A DNA stretch of 18,174 nt from Treponema sp. UBA1240 (GTDB lineage: Bacteria; Spirochaetota; Spirochaetia; Treponematales; Treponemataceae): NCBI GenBank assembly GCA_002308875.1, contig DBWK01000065.1, positions 11,196 through 29,369 of the forward strand, in the 5' to 3' direction. Of the stretch, positions 1-7,471 are shown piece after piece; the first letter of the stretch is position 1; every line of letters starts with the position of its first letter. The notes under the pieces were generated by a model. It saw only the letters and a list, made by a program, of their open reading frames with translations. It searched no databases and was not told the DNA's origin. Position numbers and translations under genes: made by a program.

Positions 1-314
1 CCCAGTGTAAGACCTTTTATTTCGCTGTCCACATCATCTTTGGCGGTGAGGAATATTACCGGAATGTCCTTTGTAGCTTCGTTACGCTTGAGTTCCTTTA
101 TTATTTCAAAACCGCTTACACCGGGCATTTCAATATCAAGAAGAAGAAGATCCGGTGTGTTTTTTTCGAGCACATTAAGCAGCTCAAGTCCTGATGTTAA
201 AAGAGTTAATTTATAGTGTTCGCGCAAAACGCCGGCAGCAACTTTAAGGTTTGTTACTTCGTCGTCTACGATAAAAACCTGTTTTTTACTTTCTTGATTA
301 AAGACTTCATTCAT
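1..314 (-). CDS. Response regulator receiver domain, 3' part cut by window edge
   Basis: This is a partial gene that runs off the left edge; about 104 codons are visible. The protein begins MNEVFNQESKKQVFIVDDE and shows a CheY-like receiver fold. The acidic pair is D17-D18, the likely phosphoacceptor is D60 in LLLLDIEMPG, and the Thr of the IFLTAKDD strand follows near residue 91. The conserved Lys of the fold and any output domain lie outside the window, so the output (DNA binding, GGDEF, HD-GYP or a lone receiver) cannot be told. The ATG at 314-312 is chosen because reading is continuous from it and a perfect TATAAT ends only six bases upstream, which leaves no room for a leader or ribosome binding site. 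The gene follows the XRE-cupin gene on the same strand with an 82-base gap. The receiver assignment is secure; the partner kinase is unknown. Confidence 0.88.
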   Translation of the reverse strand, partial: MNEVFNQESKKQVFIVDDEVTNLKVAAGVLREHYKLTLLTSGLELLNVLEKNTPDLLLLDIEMPGVSGFEIIKELKRNEATKDIPVIFLTAKDDVDSEIKGLTL

Positions 315-320
315 AGATAC

Positions 321-349
321 ATTATATCAAAAAAAATGATGAATTTGAA
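321..349 (-). promoter_or_regulatory. Sigma-70 promoter of the response regulator, leaderless layout
   Basis: On the minus strand the -35 candidate TTCAAA (344-349) is 17 bases from a perfect -10 TATAAT (321-326), with TGA just upstream of the -10 (extended -10). Six bases separate the -10 from the ATG at 314, so transcription should begin at or within a base or two of the start codon. The elements are seen directly; the start site is inferred. Confidence 0.6.
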
Positions 350-396
350 CTTTTTGAGAAAAAAATATTACAGTTTTTAGTTTTGGACACTAAGTA

Positions 397-984
397 TCAG
401 GAAAATCTCTGCGGCGGTGTTACCACCCAAATCGCTTTAAGTTCCTTATTGCCTTTGTTGTAAAGCACATGTGGTGATGACGCGGAGAATGATACGCTGT
501 CTCCCTCGTTAAGCTTAAACGTGTTTGACTCATATTGCAGTTCCGCTTTTCCCTGAAGGATGTATCCCATTTCTCTGCCTGGATGACCGTATGAGCCACG
601 GTGCGTATTTCCTCCCGGTGGAATTGTAATCAGGTATGATTCAATCGCGTGAACACCGTCTGAACTTGCAGGCTTTACGACTTCTTCGTAAACTACTTCA
701 TCTTCGGAAATCTTTCTACGGTCATGTCCTTTGATAACTCTTACCGCTACTTCCTGCCGGTATCCTTCAAAGAGGTACTCCAAATTAACGTCAAGAATGG
801 CTGAAATAGTCAGAAGTGTTTCTACGGACGGTGATACTTTGTTTCTTTCAATTTGTGAAACAAGACTTTCGCTTATGTCGGCCTGCTGAGCGACCTGTTT
901 TAGTGTTAAACCGCGGCGTTCTCTTACTTGGCGCAGTTTTTCACCGCATCTGTATAATTCCTTTTTACTTTGCATAGATATCAT
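397..984 (-). CDS. XRE-family transcriptional regulator with C-terminal cupin domain
   Basis: The product is a DNA-binding regulator of about 195 residues. An XRE/Cro helix-turn-helix spans roughly residues 15-72 (LRQVRERRGLTLKQVA, then ISESLVSQIERNKVSPS). A cupin_2 barrel spans about 119-190, with motif-1 type residues H127, H133 and E137 that could bind a metal. This is the PuuR-like layout, in which the cupin senses a small molecule and the HTH binds an operator; the ligand cannot be told from sequence. The gene begins inside the 3' end of the upstream helical-protein gene. An open frame continues further upstream to 1038, but that extra N-terminus (MKTILRVLFLKKILKNST) lies inside the neighbour and looks non-native. 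ATG 984 or ATG 975 is therefore preferred, although neither has a clear Shine-Dalgarno. It is probably cotranscribed with the upstream gene. Confidence 0.85.
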   Translation of the reverse strand: MISMQSKKELYRCGEKLRQVRERRGLTLKQVAQQADISESLVSQIERNKVSPSVETLLTISAILDVNLEYLFEGYRQEVAVRVIKGHDRRKISEDEVVYEEVVKPASSDGVHAIESYLITIPPGGNTHRGSYGHPGREMGYILQGKAELQYESNTFKLNEGDSVSFSASSPHVLYNKGNKELKAIWVVTPPQRFS

Positions 985-2059
985 TGTGCTGTTTTTCAAG
1001 ATTTTTTTCAAGAATAAAACGCGTAAAATGGTCTTCAAGTGTTTTATGAGGACCTTCCAAATTCAACCTTGTTCTTGCACGTGCATTGTCGCGGCGGATT
1101 GTGTAGCGCAAATAAAAATTTCTCGGATCAAGTTCCACATCCACGGGAATGCGTTCTCCGAGCAGAGCGTAAACATCTTCGCGGCTTATTGATGTGCAGG
1201 ATTGTTCCTTTATTTTGTTTTTAAGAATATTAATTTGTTCGTGCGAAAGCGAAAAAAGAAATTCCTCAAGTGCCTGCGAAATGTCAGGGTCGCTGAGTTT
1301 TTCCTTGATGAACATTGTCCACTGTTCGTCCAGCTCTATTGTGAGCAAAAGCAGTTCGCTCGTTCCTACCATTGTTCCAAAGGCTGGAACAAGCTTGTCT
1401 CTTACTGTCCAAACGGCTTCAAGAACGGGTGCTATATCCGCTACGTTCTGGTCGCTGCGGTGTTCCCACAAAACAATCAGAGAAACAGCAATTTGTTCGC
1501 GTATATCCTGCGGAATCTGCGTGTCTTCCAGCAATGAAAGATAAACGTCTTCCGCCATGATTGTGAACATTATTCTGAGGGTTGCCGAGCGCAACGCTTC
1601 CAAATCCTTTGTATGAAAATGCTGAGCACGTGCAGCTTTTGACATTGAAACAAAAGTATGAAATTTTGCTACGAGAAAACCTTTACCAAGAATCGCTTTT
1701 GAAGGCAGGTGCAACATACGGTCACCCGTTCGGAATTCAAGCAGGGCGTGAACAAGAGATTCCTGTGTACGCACTTCCTGTCCGGCAAATACCTGTCGCT
1801 GCAATAATGACGGAAAGCGTGCGATTGCCGCAGCAAGACGTTCCAAATCGGCTATTTGTGCGGTTATGCTTTCTAGTGCCTGCGGTGAAGAAGTTCGTAA
1901 CTGGTCAAAGACCATATTTACAAGTTCTTTTTCTTTTGTGGACAAAACAACGATGTTGGTGTTTATATCATCGCTTTTTTGTTTTGAGTCATTATCAAAG
2001 AATTCATCGATGCTTACTGGAGTAAAAGATAAATCGTGTTTTTCGCCTAATTCTTCCAC
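965..2059 (-). CDS. Helical protein of unknown function, 364 aa
   Basis: I do not recognise this family. The protein is soluble, with no signal peptide or membrane segment, and seems mostly alpha-helical. It has a polar N-terminus (about 1-35), a long helical body, and a basic stretch near residues 325-340 (RYTIRRDNARARTRL) close to the C-terminus. The start is a GTG at 2059-2057, only nine bases after a strong -10 element. An AAGG lies just upstream, but the transcript would begin at or after it. The next in-frame ATG (near 1915) would remove a segment that reads like real coding sequence. The 3' end overlaps the XRE-cupin gene by about 20 bases, which suggests translational coupling. It is probably a spirochaete-specific conserved hypothetical; a link to the regulator is inferred only from the overlap. 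Confidence 0.75.
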   Translation of the reverse strand: MEELGEKHDLSFTPVSIDEFFDNDSKQKSDDINTNIVVLSTKEKELVNMVFDQLRTSSPQALESITAQIADLERLAAAIARFPSLLQRQVFAGQEVRTQESLVHALLEFRTGDRMLHLPSKAILGKGFLVAKFHTFVSMSKAARAQHFHTKDLEALRSATLRIMFTIMAEDVYLSLLEDTQIPQDIREQIAVSLIVLWEHRSDQNVADIAPVLEAVWTVRDKLVPAFGTMVGTSELLLLTIELDEQWTMFIKEKLSDPDISQALEEFLFSLSHEQINILKNKIKEQSCTSISREDVYALLGERIPVDVELDPRNFYLRYTIRRDNARARTRLNLEGPHKTLEDHFTRFILEKNLEKQHNDIYAK

Positions 2060-2068
2060 AATACCTTA

Positions 2069-2097
2069 ATTATAACACGGAAAGAGAAATATGTCAT
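2069..2097 (-). promoter_or_regulatory. Strong sigma-70 promoter just before the GTG start
   Basis: On the minus strand, -35 ATGACA (2092-2097; five of six consensus bases), a spacer of exactly 17 bases, and a perfect -10 TATAAT (2069-2074) preceded by TGT (extended -10). Only nine bases separate the -10 from the GTG at 2059, so the message for the helical protein and the XRE-cupin gene should have a leader of about zero to three bases. Confidence 0.75.
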
Positions 2098-2121
2098 TAG
2101 AATTAAAAGAATGAGAAAATG

Positions 2122-3369
2122 CTAAACGTTTGCTTTAGAAACTTCTTCCGCAAGGAATTTGCGGTATCTTTCGGCGTCAACCTTAAATGCAACAATAGGC
2201 AGGGTAGGGTCTTCCATCGCCTTATCAACAGCCTGCATAGCTTCTTTTATAAGTCTGATTCCCGGAATAAGGCGCAGAGTTCTGCTTGAAAGTCCGAAGA
2301 ACACTTTTTTATCAACGTCAAATTCCTGTAGCAGACCTGTGAGTTCTGTGTAAAGCTTTTCGCAGGCAATCAGTCCGTGTGTAAGGTCAGTGTTCTGCAG
2401 AATACAGACGTATCCGTCTTCACCGAATTCAAAAATCAAATCTTTGAAAGAAAAAGCTTTTATAAGTGTGTCTGCAATCTTTCTTGCAGCCGGATGATTG
2501 TGCGGCAAATCAAGAACGCGTATATAAACAAGAGATATATCCTGTTCTGAAGAAGCGGCTCTTACAAGTTCGGCATCAAGTCTTGTTTCAATATATGATT
2601 CCCAGCTCAAACCTGTTGTAGGTGAAAACAGGCCCAGGGGGTCGATTTGTACGGTTTCAGGCTGCTGCGGTTCAGCGGCAAAGTTGTCAGGTGTTGTTTT
2701 TTCCTGGAATGTTTGTTCTTCCGGTGCGGAAAATTCAAATTTCTGTTCCGGTTCTTCCTTGGGGGCAAATGCGGAATCTATATCAATCTCGTCAAAATCG
2801 CTACTTGACGGAACTTCTTTTTTCCCGGTGGTAGTTTTGCCGTCTTTTGATGTTCTTGAGCAGATAATAAGAATTATTACTGCAAGTAATGTTCCTGCAA
2901 GGATTATAACAAAGCTGTTCCTGGCAAATTTAAAGATTGTGTGCGGTGGAAGCAGATATACAGCTGCTGTAACGACTGTGTTGATTTTGTCATTAAGAGG
3001 AATGTTCGTTGACCGCACAATCATTGACGGTGAAGAAACGGCTATTTCCGGTGTTATTGAATTTGCTGATATGTAACGGGAATTTGTGGGATAGGCAAAA
3101 TAGGTTGTAGTATCGCTTTTAATCGTAACGGCTGCAATATAATCGTTCTTTTCTATCATTGGCTGGAGTTTGTTAAGGTATTCGGCGGATAAAAACTTTG
3201 ACGATGCGGCTTCGGCATCCATTTCTCTGAGTAGTTCTCTAAACTGTTGTTCTGCACCGACTGTTCCAACTTTTATGTCGTACATACAGCTGACTGCAAA
3301 ATATGCAAAACCTATGATAAACAAGAATATTATTAAGACAACAAAGAAAACTACACTTTTATTCGTCAT
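2122..3369 (-). CDS. Two-pass membrane protein with periplasmic sensor-like segment and degenerate GGDEF domain
   Basis: The protein has 415 residues. A membrane helix lies at about 5-27, a periplasmic segment at 28-150 with a Cache/PAS-like strand pattern (DYIAAVTIKSDTTTYFAYP), and a second helix at about 152-170. A polar, acidic linker (about 175-240) leads to a cytoplasmic domain. That domain begins DPLGLFSPTTGLSWESYIETRLD, which matches the opening of GGDEF domains (DxLTGLxNRxxFxxxL). It continues with the LVYIRVLDL strand, EFGEDGYVCIL where GGDEF should be, and VFFGLSS in place of the late VTVSIG-type strand. The signature GGDEF reads GEDGY, so diguanylate cyclase activity is unlikely; a binding or protein-contact role is inferred. 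The start ATG has GGAG six bases upstream and follows the previous stop by three bases. It is the last gene of the five-gene operon. Confidence 0.75.
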   Translation of the reverse strand: MTNKSVVFFVVLIIFLFIIGFAYFAVSCMYDIKVGTVGAEQQFRELLREMDAEAASSKFLSAEYLNKLQPMIEKNDYIAAVTIKSDTTTYFAYPTNSRYISANSITPEIAVSSPSMIVRSTNIPLNDKINTVVTAAVYLLPPHTIFKFARNSFVIILAGTLLAVIILIICSRTSKDGKTTTGKKEVPSSSDFDEIDIDSAFAPKEEPEQKFEFSAPEEQTFQEKTTPDNFAAEPQQPETVQIDPLGLFSPTTGLSWESYIETRLDAELVRAASSEQDISLVYIRVLDLPHNHPAARKIADTLIKAFSFKDLIFEFGEDGYVCILQNTDLTHGLIACEKLYTELTGLLQEFDVDKKVFFGLSSRTLRLIPGIRLIKEAMQAVDKAMEDPTLPIVAFKVDAERYRKFLAEEVSKANV

Positions 3370-3372
3370 ATA

Positions 3373-5010
3373 TTACTCCGCATAACGCTTGAAAAAGTCG
3401 TGTGCCAAATCAAGAACCCTGTCAAATGAATCCTTTGAACTTTGATAGAAGCCTTTTTTTTCGCACCAGGCCGCAAAAGGTAAAAGCGCCGTGATTATAT
3501 CCGCCTGCGATTTTCCTTTTGCTTCACGAATACTTTTAAGTATCCACGTTATAAAATCGGCAAAATTTAATGAGTTATAAAGTGTTTCTGCAAAAAAATC
3601 AGACTGGATCTGCTTTTTCAGGCAATTTGGCGGTACAATGAGCGTATAAGGCTGTAAATCGGAAGAAATTTTGCTGATTTTTGCGGTTGAAGCATGCTGA
3701 AGTGCTGCCTGTTGTACGGCAGAATCGTATTGTGAGAGAGTTTCGGTAGTTGTTACGCCGTTTTGTTTGTATATCAGCGGTGTTCTGAACATAAGAGCCG
3801 AAAATGCTGTTTCCTGTGTTTCAGTACGCAGTGACGAGTTGTTGAATGTTTCATCAAGATAAGAACCTTTGCAGTAAGGTTTTCCGTTTGAGTAGGCAAA
3901 ATCCGCACCGAACAACTCTATGTTCGCAAATCCGGCCTTTATTGCAAAATCCAGTGCGGCGCCTGTAACTGTGCCGGAACTGGAATCCAAAAACGGAAAA
4001 ACGTCTGTTCCTGTTTGTTCCTTAAAAAAAGCTGCTGCAGCCGCACAAAGCGGATGAGAACTTGCGGCAAAGTGCAGTATGCCGGAATTGTTTGCAACTG
4101 CTTTACTTATTGCGGGATTTGCGCATAAATCCAGTACGTATATGGTATTTGGCAAACTGCTCGTTTTTAAAAAATGCCTGTATGAAATATTTTGTCCGTC
4201 AACGCTTACAACTGCATCCGGAACTACACCGTTCAAAAAAAGAACCTGGGATGCTGTGTCCGTTGCTATGATATAATATTCATCTCTGTTATCGGTAAGT
4301 ATTACGATTGATTTATCAAGGCTAGGCCCTGCTGCCACAATGGCCGCTTTTTTGTGTGCAGGGATTTTGACTTGTGACGTGTTTTTTTGTTTTGAAAGAA
4401 TAAACAGGTTTTCGATGATGTTTCTCTGCCATATTTTACCAAAGTGGGCCTGTACGGAATAATCCGCGCTTATTTGTTTCAGTGATGACTGAACTGTGTC
4501 ACTTATGTTTTTCTCTGTTTCGGGATTGTTTTCAGCCCAGACTCTGTTAGCCGTGTAGTTAAAAATTCCGCACGTTTGAGGAATGTAGGATTCGGTCAGC
4601 TTTTGCGGAAGTTCTTCTACCGTACATAACAGAAAGTTGGGTGACTGTAATATAGAAGAAAAATCCTGATGGCTGAAAAGGAATTTTAATGTATGTGTGT
4701 CTTTTTCTACCACAAGAATGCGGTTTTTTCCGTTTTCAAGAAGGTATTGAAAATGATATCCGTTGCCAAGCCCCGTCACAAGATAAAAGGTTTTTTCGGA
4801 AGTTTCTGTTTGGGATCTCGGTGTTGGATTGTAAAGCGAGTACATTGGTCTTGAATTTGCAAAAAGTACAACACTCATTCCATTTTTTGCGGTTGTTATT
4901 CCTGTGTAGGTGGATTTGGACGAATCGGCTTCAGAGATTTTTTTTGCCAGATTGCGGTCCTTTTTGATTAAAACTGAAATGTTCAAATTGAATAATTCTT
5001 TGTCGGTCAT
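3373..5010 (-). CDS. Maf/MptE-like protein (DUF115), putative flagellin glycosyltransferase
   Basis: The protein has 545 residues and the layout of motility accessory factor (Maf) proteins. An N-terminal Rossmann-like region carries FYLVTGLGNGYHFQYLLE (about 75-92) and RILVVEKD. The MAF_flag10/MptE-like core runs from about 200 to 375, with KKAAIVAAGPSLDKS (GPSL at 228-231), PDAVVSVDG (about 264-272) and IELFGADFAYSNGKPY (about 364-379). A helical C-terminal region follows. In other bacteria Maf proteins transfer nonulosonic acid sugars to flagellin Ser/Thr and are needed for motility; the substrate here is inferred. The start ATG overlaps the stop of the upstream Maf paralogue as ATGA, so the two are translationally coupled. 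No membrane segment is seen. The family call is good; the sugar is unknown. Confidence 0.82.
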   Translation of the reverse strand: MTDKELFNLNISVLIKKDRNLAKKISEADSSKSTYTGITTAKNGMSVVLFANSRPMYSLYNPTPRSQTETSEKTFYLVTGLGNGYHFQYLLENGKNRILVVEKDTHTLKFLFSHQDFSSILQSPNFLLCTVEELPQKLTESYIPQTCGIFNYTANRVWAENNPETEKNISDTVQSSLKQISADYSVQAHFGKIWQRNIIENLFILSKQKNTSQVKIPAHKKAAIVAAGPSLDKSIVILTDNRDEYYIIATDTASQVLFLNGVVPDAVVSVDGQNISYRHFLKTSSLPNTIYVLDLCANPAISKAVANNSGILHFAASSHPLCAAAAAFFKEQTGTDVFPFLDSSSGTVTGAALDFAIKAGFANIELFGADFAYSNGKPYCKGSYLDETFNNSSLRTETQETAFSALMFRTPLIYKQNGVTTTETLSQYDSAVQQAALQHASTAKISKISSDLQPYTLIVPPNCLKKQIQSDFFAETLYNSLNFADFITWILKSIREAKGKSQADIITALLPFAAWCEKKGFYQSSKDSFDRVLDLAHDFFKRYAE

Positions 5011-6509
5011 AATATATCTTCAAAGTCTTTTATTATTTTATCATTTACAGGGCTTTTTGTTTTTTCCAATGTAAGATATTCCCCTAATGATACTGTTTTT
5101 ATCCACAGAACAAGTTCTTCGTCAAGATTTGTAACGGGAATATTTTGTTTTTTTGCATCCATAAGCTTTGTCTTTATTTGGCAAAGAAGTTCGCTGATCT
5201 TTTCATTGTTTTGCGGTATATAACCGCTTTTTGGAACGGAAAACGGCTTTTGTACCTTTGCAGCTTTTTGCATCTTTGTCTCAAAAGCTGTGTGCGGAAG
5301 TTCCCTGATGTTTCCGAAGTGTTCACTGAAAGGTGAATTTGCCTCGTAAACGCGTATAAAACGTTTTTCAAACGCTGGTTCCCTGCTTGAAAACCATTCT
5401 TTATATACGGATAAAGAACCTGTATCAAAGCCCTGAATTCCGGTTCGTGTTGACAAAGGTCTTAATCTGTTGTCTTTTGCAGCGGCTTGTGCTTCCAAAC
5501 TGTTCGGTTGTGTATGTTGAAAGCCTTTTGAAAACACCAGATCCAAGCCGAATGCATATACATCGGTATTTGTAAGCGCAAGTGCTAATTCCGCCGCTGT
5601 GCCGGAAACTGTGCCGTTTCGTTCCGCCCTTACACACGGAATTTTGCAGAAATTCAGCAGAATTGTTTCAATACCGTCACCGTAACAAAGTGGAATAACA
5701 GGCGATTTTTTAAGCAACTCTATTGAAATTGCGCTTTCGGGTGATAAAAAAAGTGGTACAGGCGGTACATTGAACTGCTCGAGTACGTCCAAGTGCTTTT
5801 TTGCCCAGTAACCGCCGTCAGTTGATATTACCGCATCTGGAATGAGGTTGCTGTACAGGAGCGGATAAAGTGATGACGAAACGGCAATAAGGTTAAATCT
5901 GTTTCTGAATTTTTTGAGTGTCGGCAGCAGTCCTGCAAGCGATGAACCGGAAGCTGTAATAACAATCGGAGTGTTGGAGTCGCATGAAACAGAGTTTATT
6001 TTGGATACATAATTGCAGAATTTGATTGAATTTTTTGTCCAGCGCTTGTTAAAAAACATTCTTGTGGCAAGCACGTTCTTTGATGTTGTTAAAAAAAGCT
6101 TTATTTCATTCCAAGTTTCACGGTATTCGGCAGGAAAGGCGGATTCACTCGGTTTCCATGACAAAAAAAGAACGGAAGATGCATCTTCTTCACCTATGTA
6201 AGAATAAAGTTGCATCTGAACTGACTTGTCGGAAAAGATTACTTTGTCCCAGTCAGCGTTATCGGATAAAAACTCAGTTGTATAGTGAATTCCGATTAAC
6301 TTGGCGTTTGGAAATTTTGCTCGTAAAAACGGAATGCAGTAGGAGAGGGCGGGGCCTGTTACTGCAACATATTTTGGTTCAAAGTCCGCTGAAATTGTCT
6401 GCACAAAACGTTCAGCTTCTTTTTGTGGATTGTATGCTGAGTGCAAAAGTATATTATTGTAGGAACAGATTTTTTTGTTGTCTTTGGATTGCAGGTACGT
6501 TACGTTCAA
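5007..6509 (-). CDS. Second Maf/MptE-like protein (DUF115), diverged paralogue
   Basis: The protein has 500 residues and the same core as its downstream neighbour. It shows TPIVITASGSSLAGL (about 180-194), PDAVISTDGGYWAKKHL (about 224-240) and VYAFGLDLVFSKGF (about 317-330). The usual GPSL loop reads GSSL here, and the N-terminal third is shorter and diverged, so the two are old paralogues rather than a recent duplication. It is probably also a flagellin-modifying enzyme or a partner of the other Maf; the substrate is not visible. The start is TTG at 6509, overlapping the upstream stop as TTGA. A GGAA lies about nine bases upstream. It is fourth from the 3' end of the minus-strand operon and coupled to its neighbours at both ends. 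Confidence 0.78.
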   Translation of the reverse strand: MNVTYLQSKDNKKICSYNNILLHSAYNPQKEAERFVQTISADFEPKYVAVTGPALSYCIPFLRAKFPNAKLIGIHYTTEFLSDNADWDKVIFSDKSVQMQLYSYIGEEDASSVLFLSWKPSESAFPAEYRETWNEIKLFLTTSKNVLATRMFFNKRWTKNSIKFCNYVSKINSVSCDSNTPIVITASGSSLAGLLPTLKKFRNRFNLIAVSSSLYPLLYSNLIPDAVISTDGGYWAKKHLDVLEQFNVPPVPLFLSPESAISIELLKKSPVIPLCYGDGIETILLNFCKIPCVRAERNGTVSGTAAELALALTNTDVYAFGLDLVFSKGFQHTQPNSLEAQAAAKDNRLRPLSTRTGIQGFDTGSLSVYKEWFSSREPAFEKRFIRVYEANSPFSEHFGNIRELPHTAFETKMQKAAKVQKPFSVPKSGYIPQNNEKISELLCQIKTKLMDAKKQNIPVTNLDEELVLWIKTVSLGEYLTLEKTKSPVNDKIIKDFEDIL

Positions 6510-7468
6510 AATTGCGGTTCCGTGTCTTTAAGTTGCAGAAATTTTAAAAGCTCATCCGGTTCCATAGTTGTACCTTCCGTAGAAAAAACTATACGTTTTT
6601 CTTCACCGTTGGAAAAATAATCCGACAGATAGTTCATCATATCTTTTGCAAATTTTTCCACAAAAACGCCGTTCTGCGAAAAAAGTATCAGTTTAAGGTT
6701 TTCAGAATCATGTTCAACACATAAACTGTTTTCGGGAAGATGATCTTTTATCAGTCTGCTGAGAATCAGAATTATTTGAACTATATCAGGATTAGGATTA
6801 GAATCCCGTAAAGACTGTATAAGAGGCGAAAATGAAATGTCTATCATTGTGCCCGAAAGTTCTGCATTGTAGTTTTCCTGAATCAAGTCGCAGGGATTTT
6901 GATTTATGATATTTGGTTTTAGTGTGTACAGATGAAATTTGAGGATGTTTTCAATATGCGGAAGCAAATCTGAAAAATTTTCATCTATAAAGTCCAAAAG
7001 AGTGTCGGTTTCGGTTTGATTTTTGTTTTCCTGTGATACAAGAATAATGCAGTTACGTATATTGTTGAATGTAAGAAACTTTATATGGAGCAGGGCAATG
7101 TGTTCTCTGTCCTCAAGGGAAAAAAGCTGGAGGAACGAGTCCAGCTGCTGGTTTTCCTGTGTATACCAGGTGTTTTCTTCCGGTTTTTGTGCTGAAAGTT
7201 CAGGTTGTACAGATGAAAGTGTTCCAAACCAAAAATCTGCGCTGGAATTGCCCTGAGAGAGCGTTTTAGCGTCAAAACCATGATTAAAGAACATTGTATA
7301 ATGCTTGTCGATGGGTACATAAAGTCCCAAATGCAAAACACCAAATTTATTCAAAATCCGATGCAATTGCTGAAAAGAAAACGGTATTGTGTTTTTTGAA
7401 TTTTGGAAAGATACAAACATTTTGTTGTATCTTTCCAGTATGTCACTACAGCGTTGTAGTAAACCCAT
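6506..7468 (-). CDS. Soluble protein of unknown function, possible GAF-like plus GGDEF-like fold
   Basis: The protein has 320 residues with no signal or membrane segment, and I cannot name a family. The N-terminal half (about 30-170) alternates strands and helices in a way that could be GAF-like, for example FGVLHLGLYVPIDKHYTMFF, then EHIALLHIKF and RNCIILVSQE. The C-terminal part (about 220-310) has the strand-turn-strand LKLILFSQNGVF followed by a helix and RIVFSTEGT. That order resembles the hairpin and last strand of a GGDEF fold without the signature. Both fold suggestions are inference from pattern. It starts three bases after the acidic-protein stop, and its own stop overlaps the next gene by four bases. 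This tight packing argues for a shared role with the Maf proteins. Confidence 0.7.
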   Translation of the reverse strand: MGLLQRCSDILERYNKMFVSFQNSKNTIPFSFQQLHRILNKFGVLHLGLYVPIDKHYTMFFNHGFDAKTLSQGNSSADFWFGTLSSVQPELSAQKPEENTWYTQENQQLDSFLQLFSLEDREHIALLHIKFLTFNNIRNCIILVSQENKNQTETDTLLDFIDENFSDLLPHIENILKFHLYTLKPNIINQNPCDLIQENYNAELSGTMIDISFSPLIQSLRDSNPNPDIVQIILILSRLIKDHLPENSLCVEHDSENLKLILFSQNGVFVEKFAKDMMNYLSDYFSNGEEKRIVFSTEGTTMEPDELLKFLQLKDTEPQF

Positions 7469-7471
7469 AAA

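Noticed and set aside
985..1038. Longer N-terminus for the XRE-cupin protein
   Set aside because: These codons lie wholly inside the upstream gene in another frame, are Lys/Leu-rich, and are not part of the HTH domain.
4062..4276. Small plus-strand open frames opposite the first Maf gene
   Set aside because: They lie opposite a well-supported gene, show no family motif and have no ribosome binding site.
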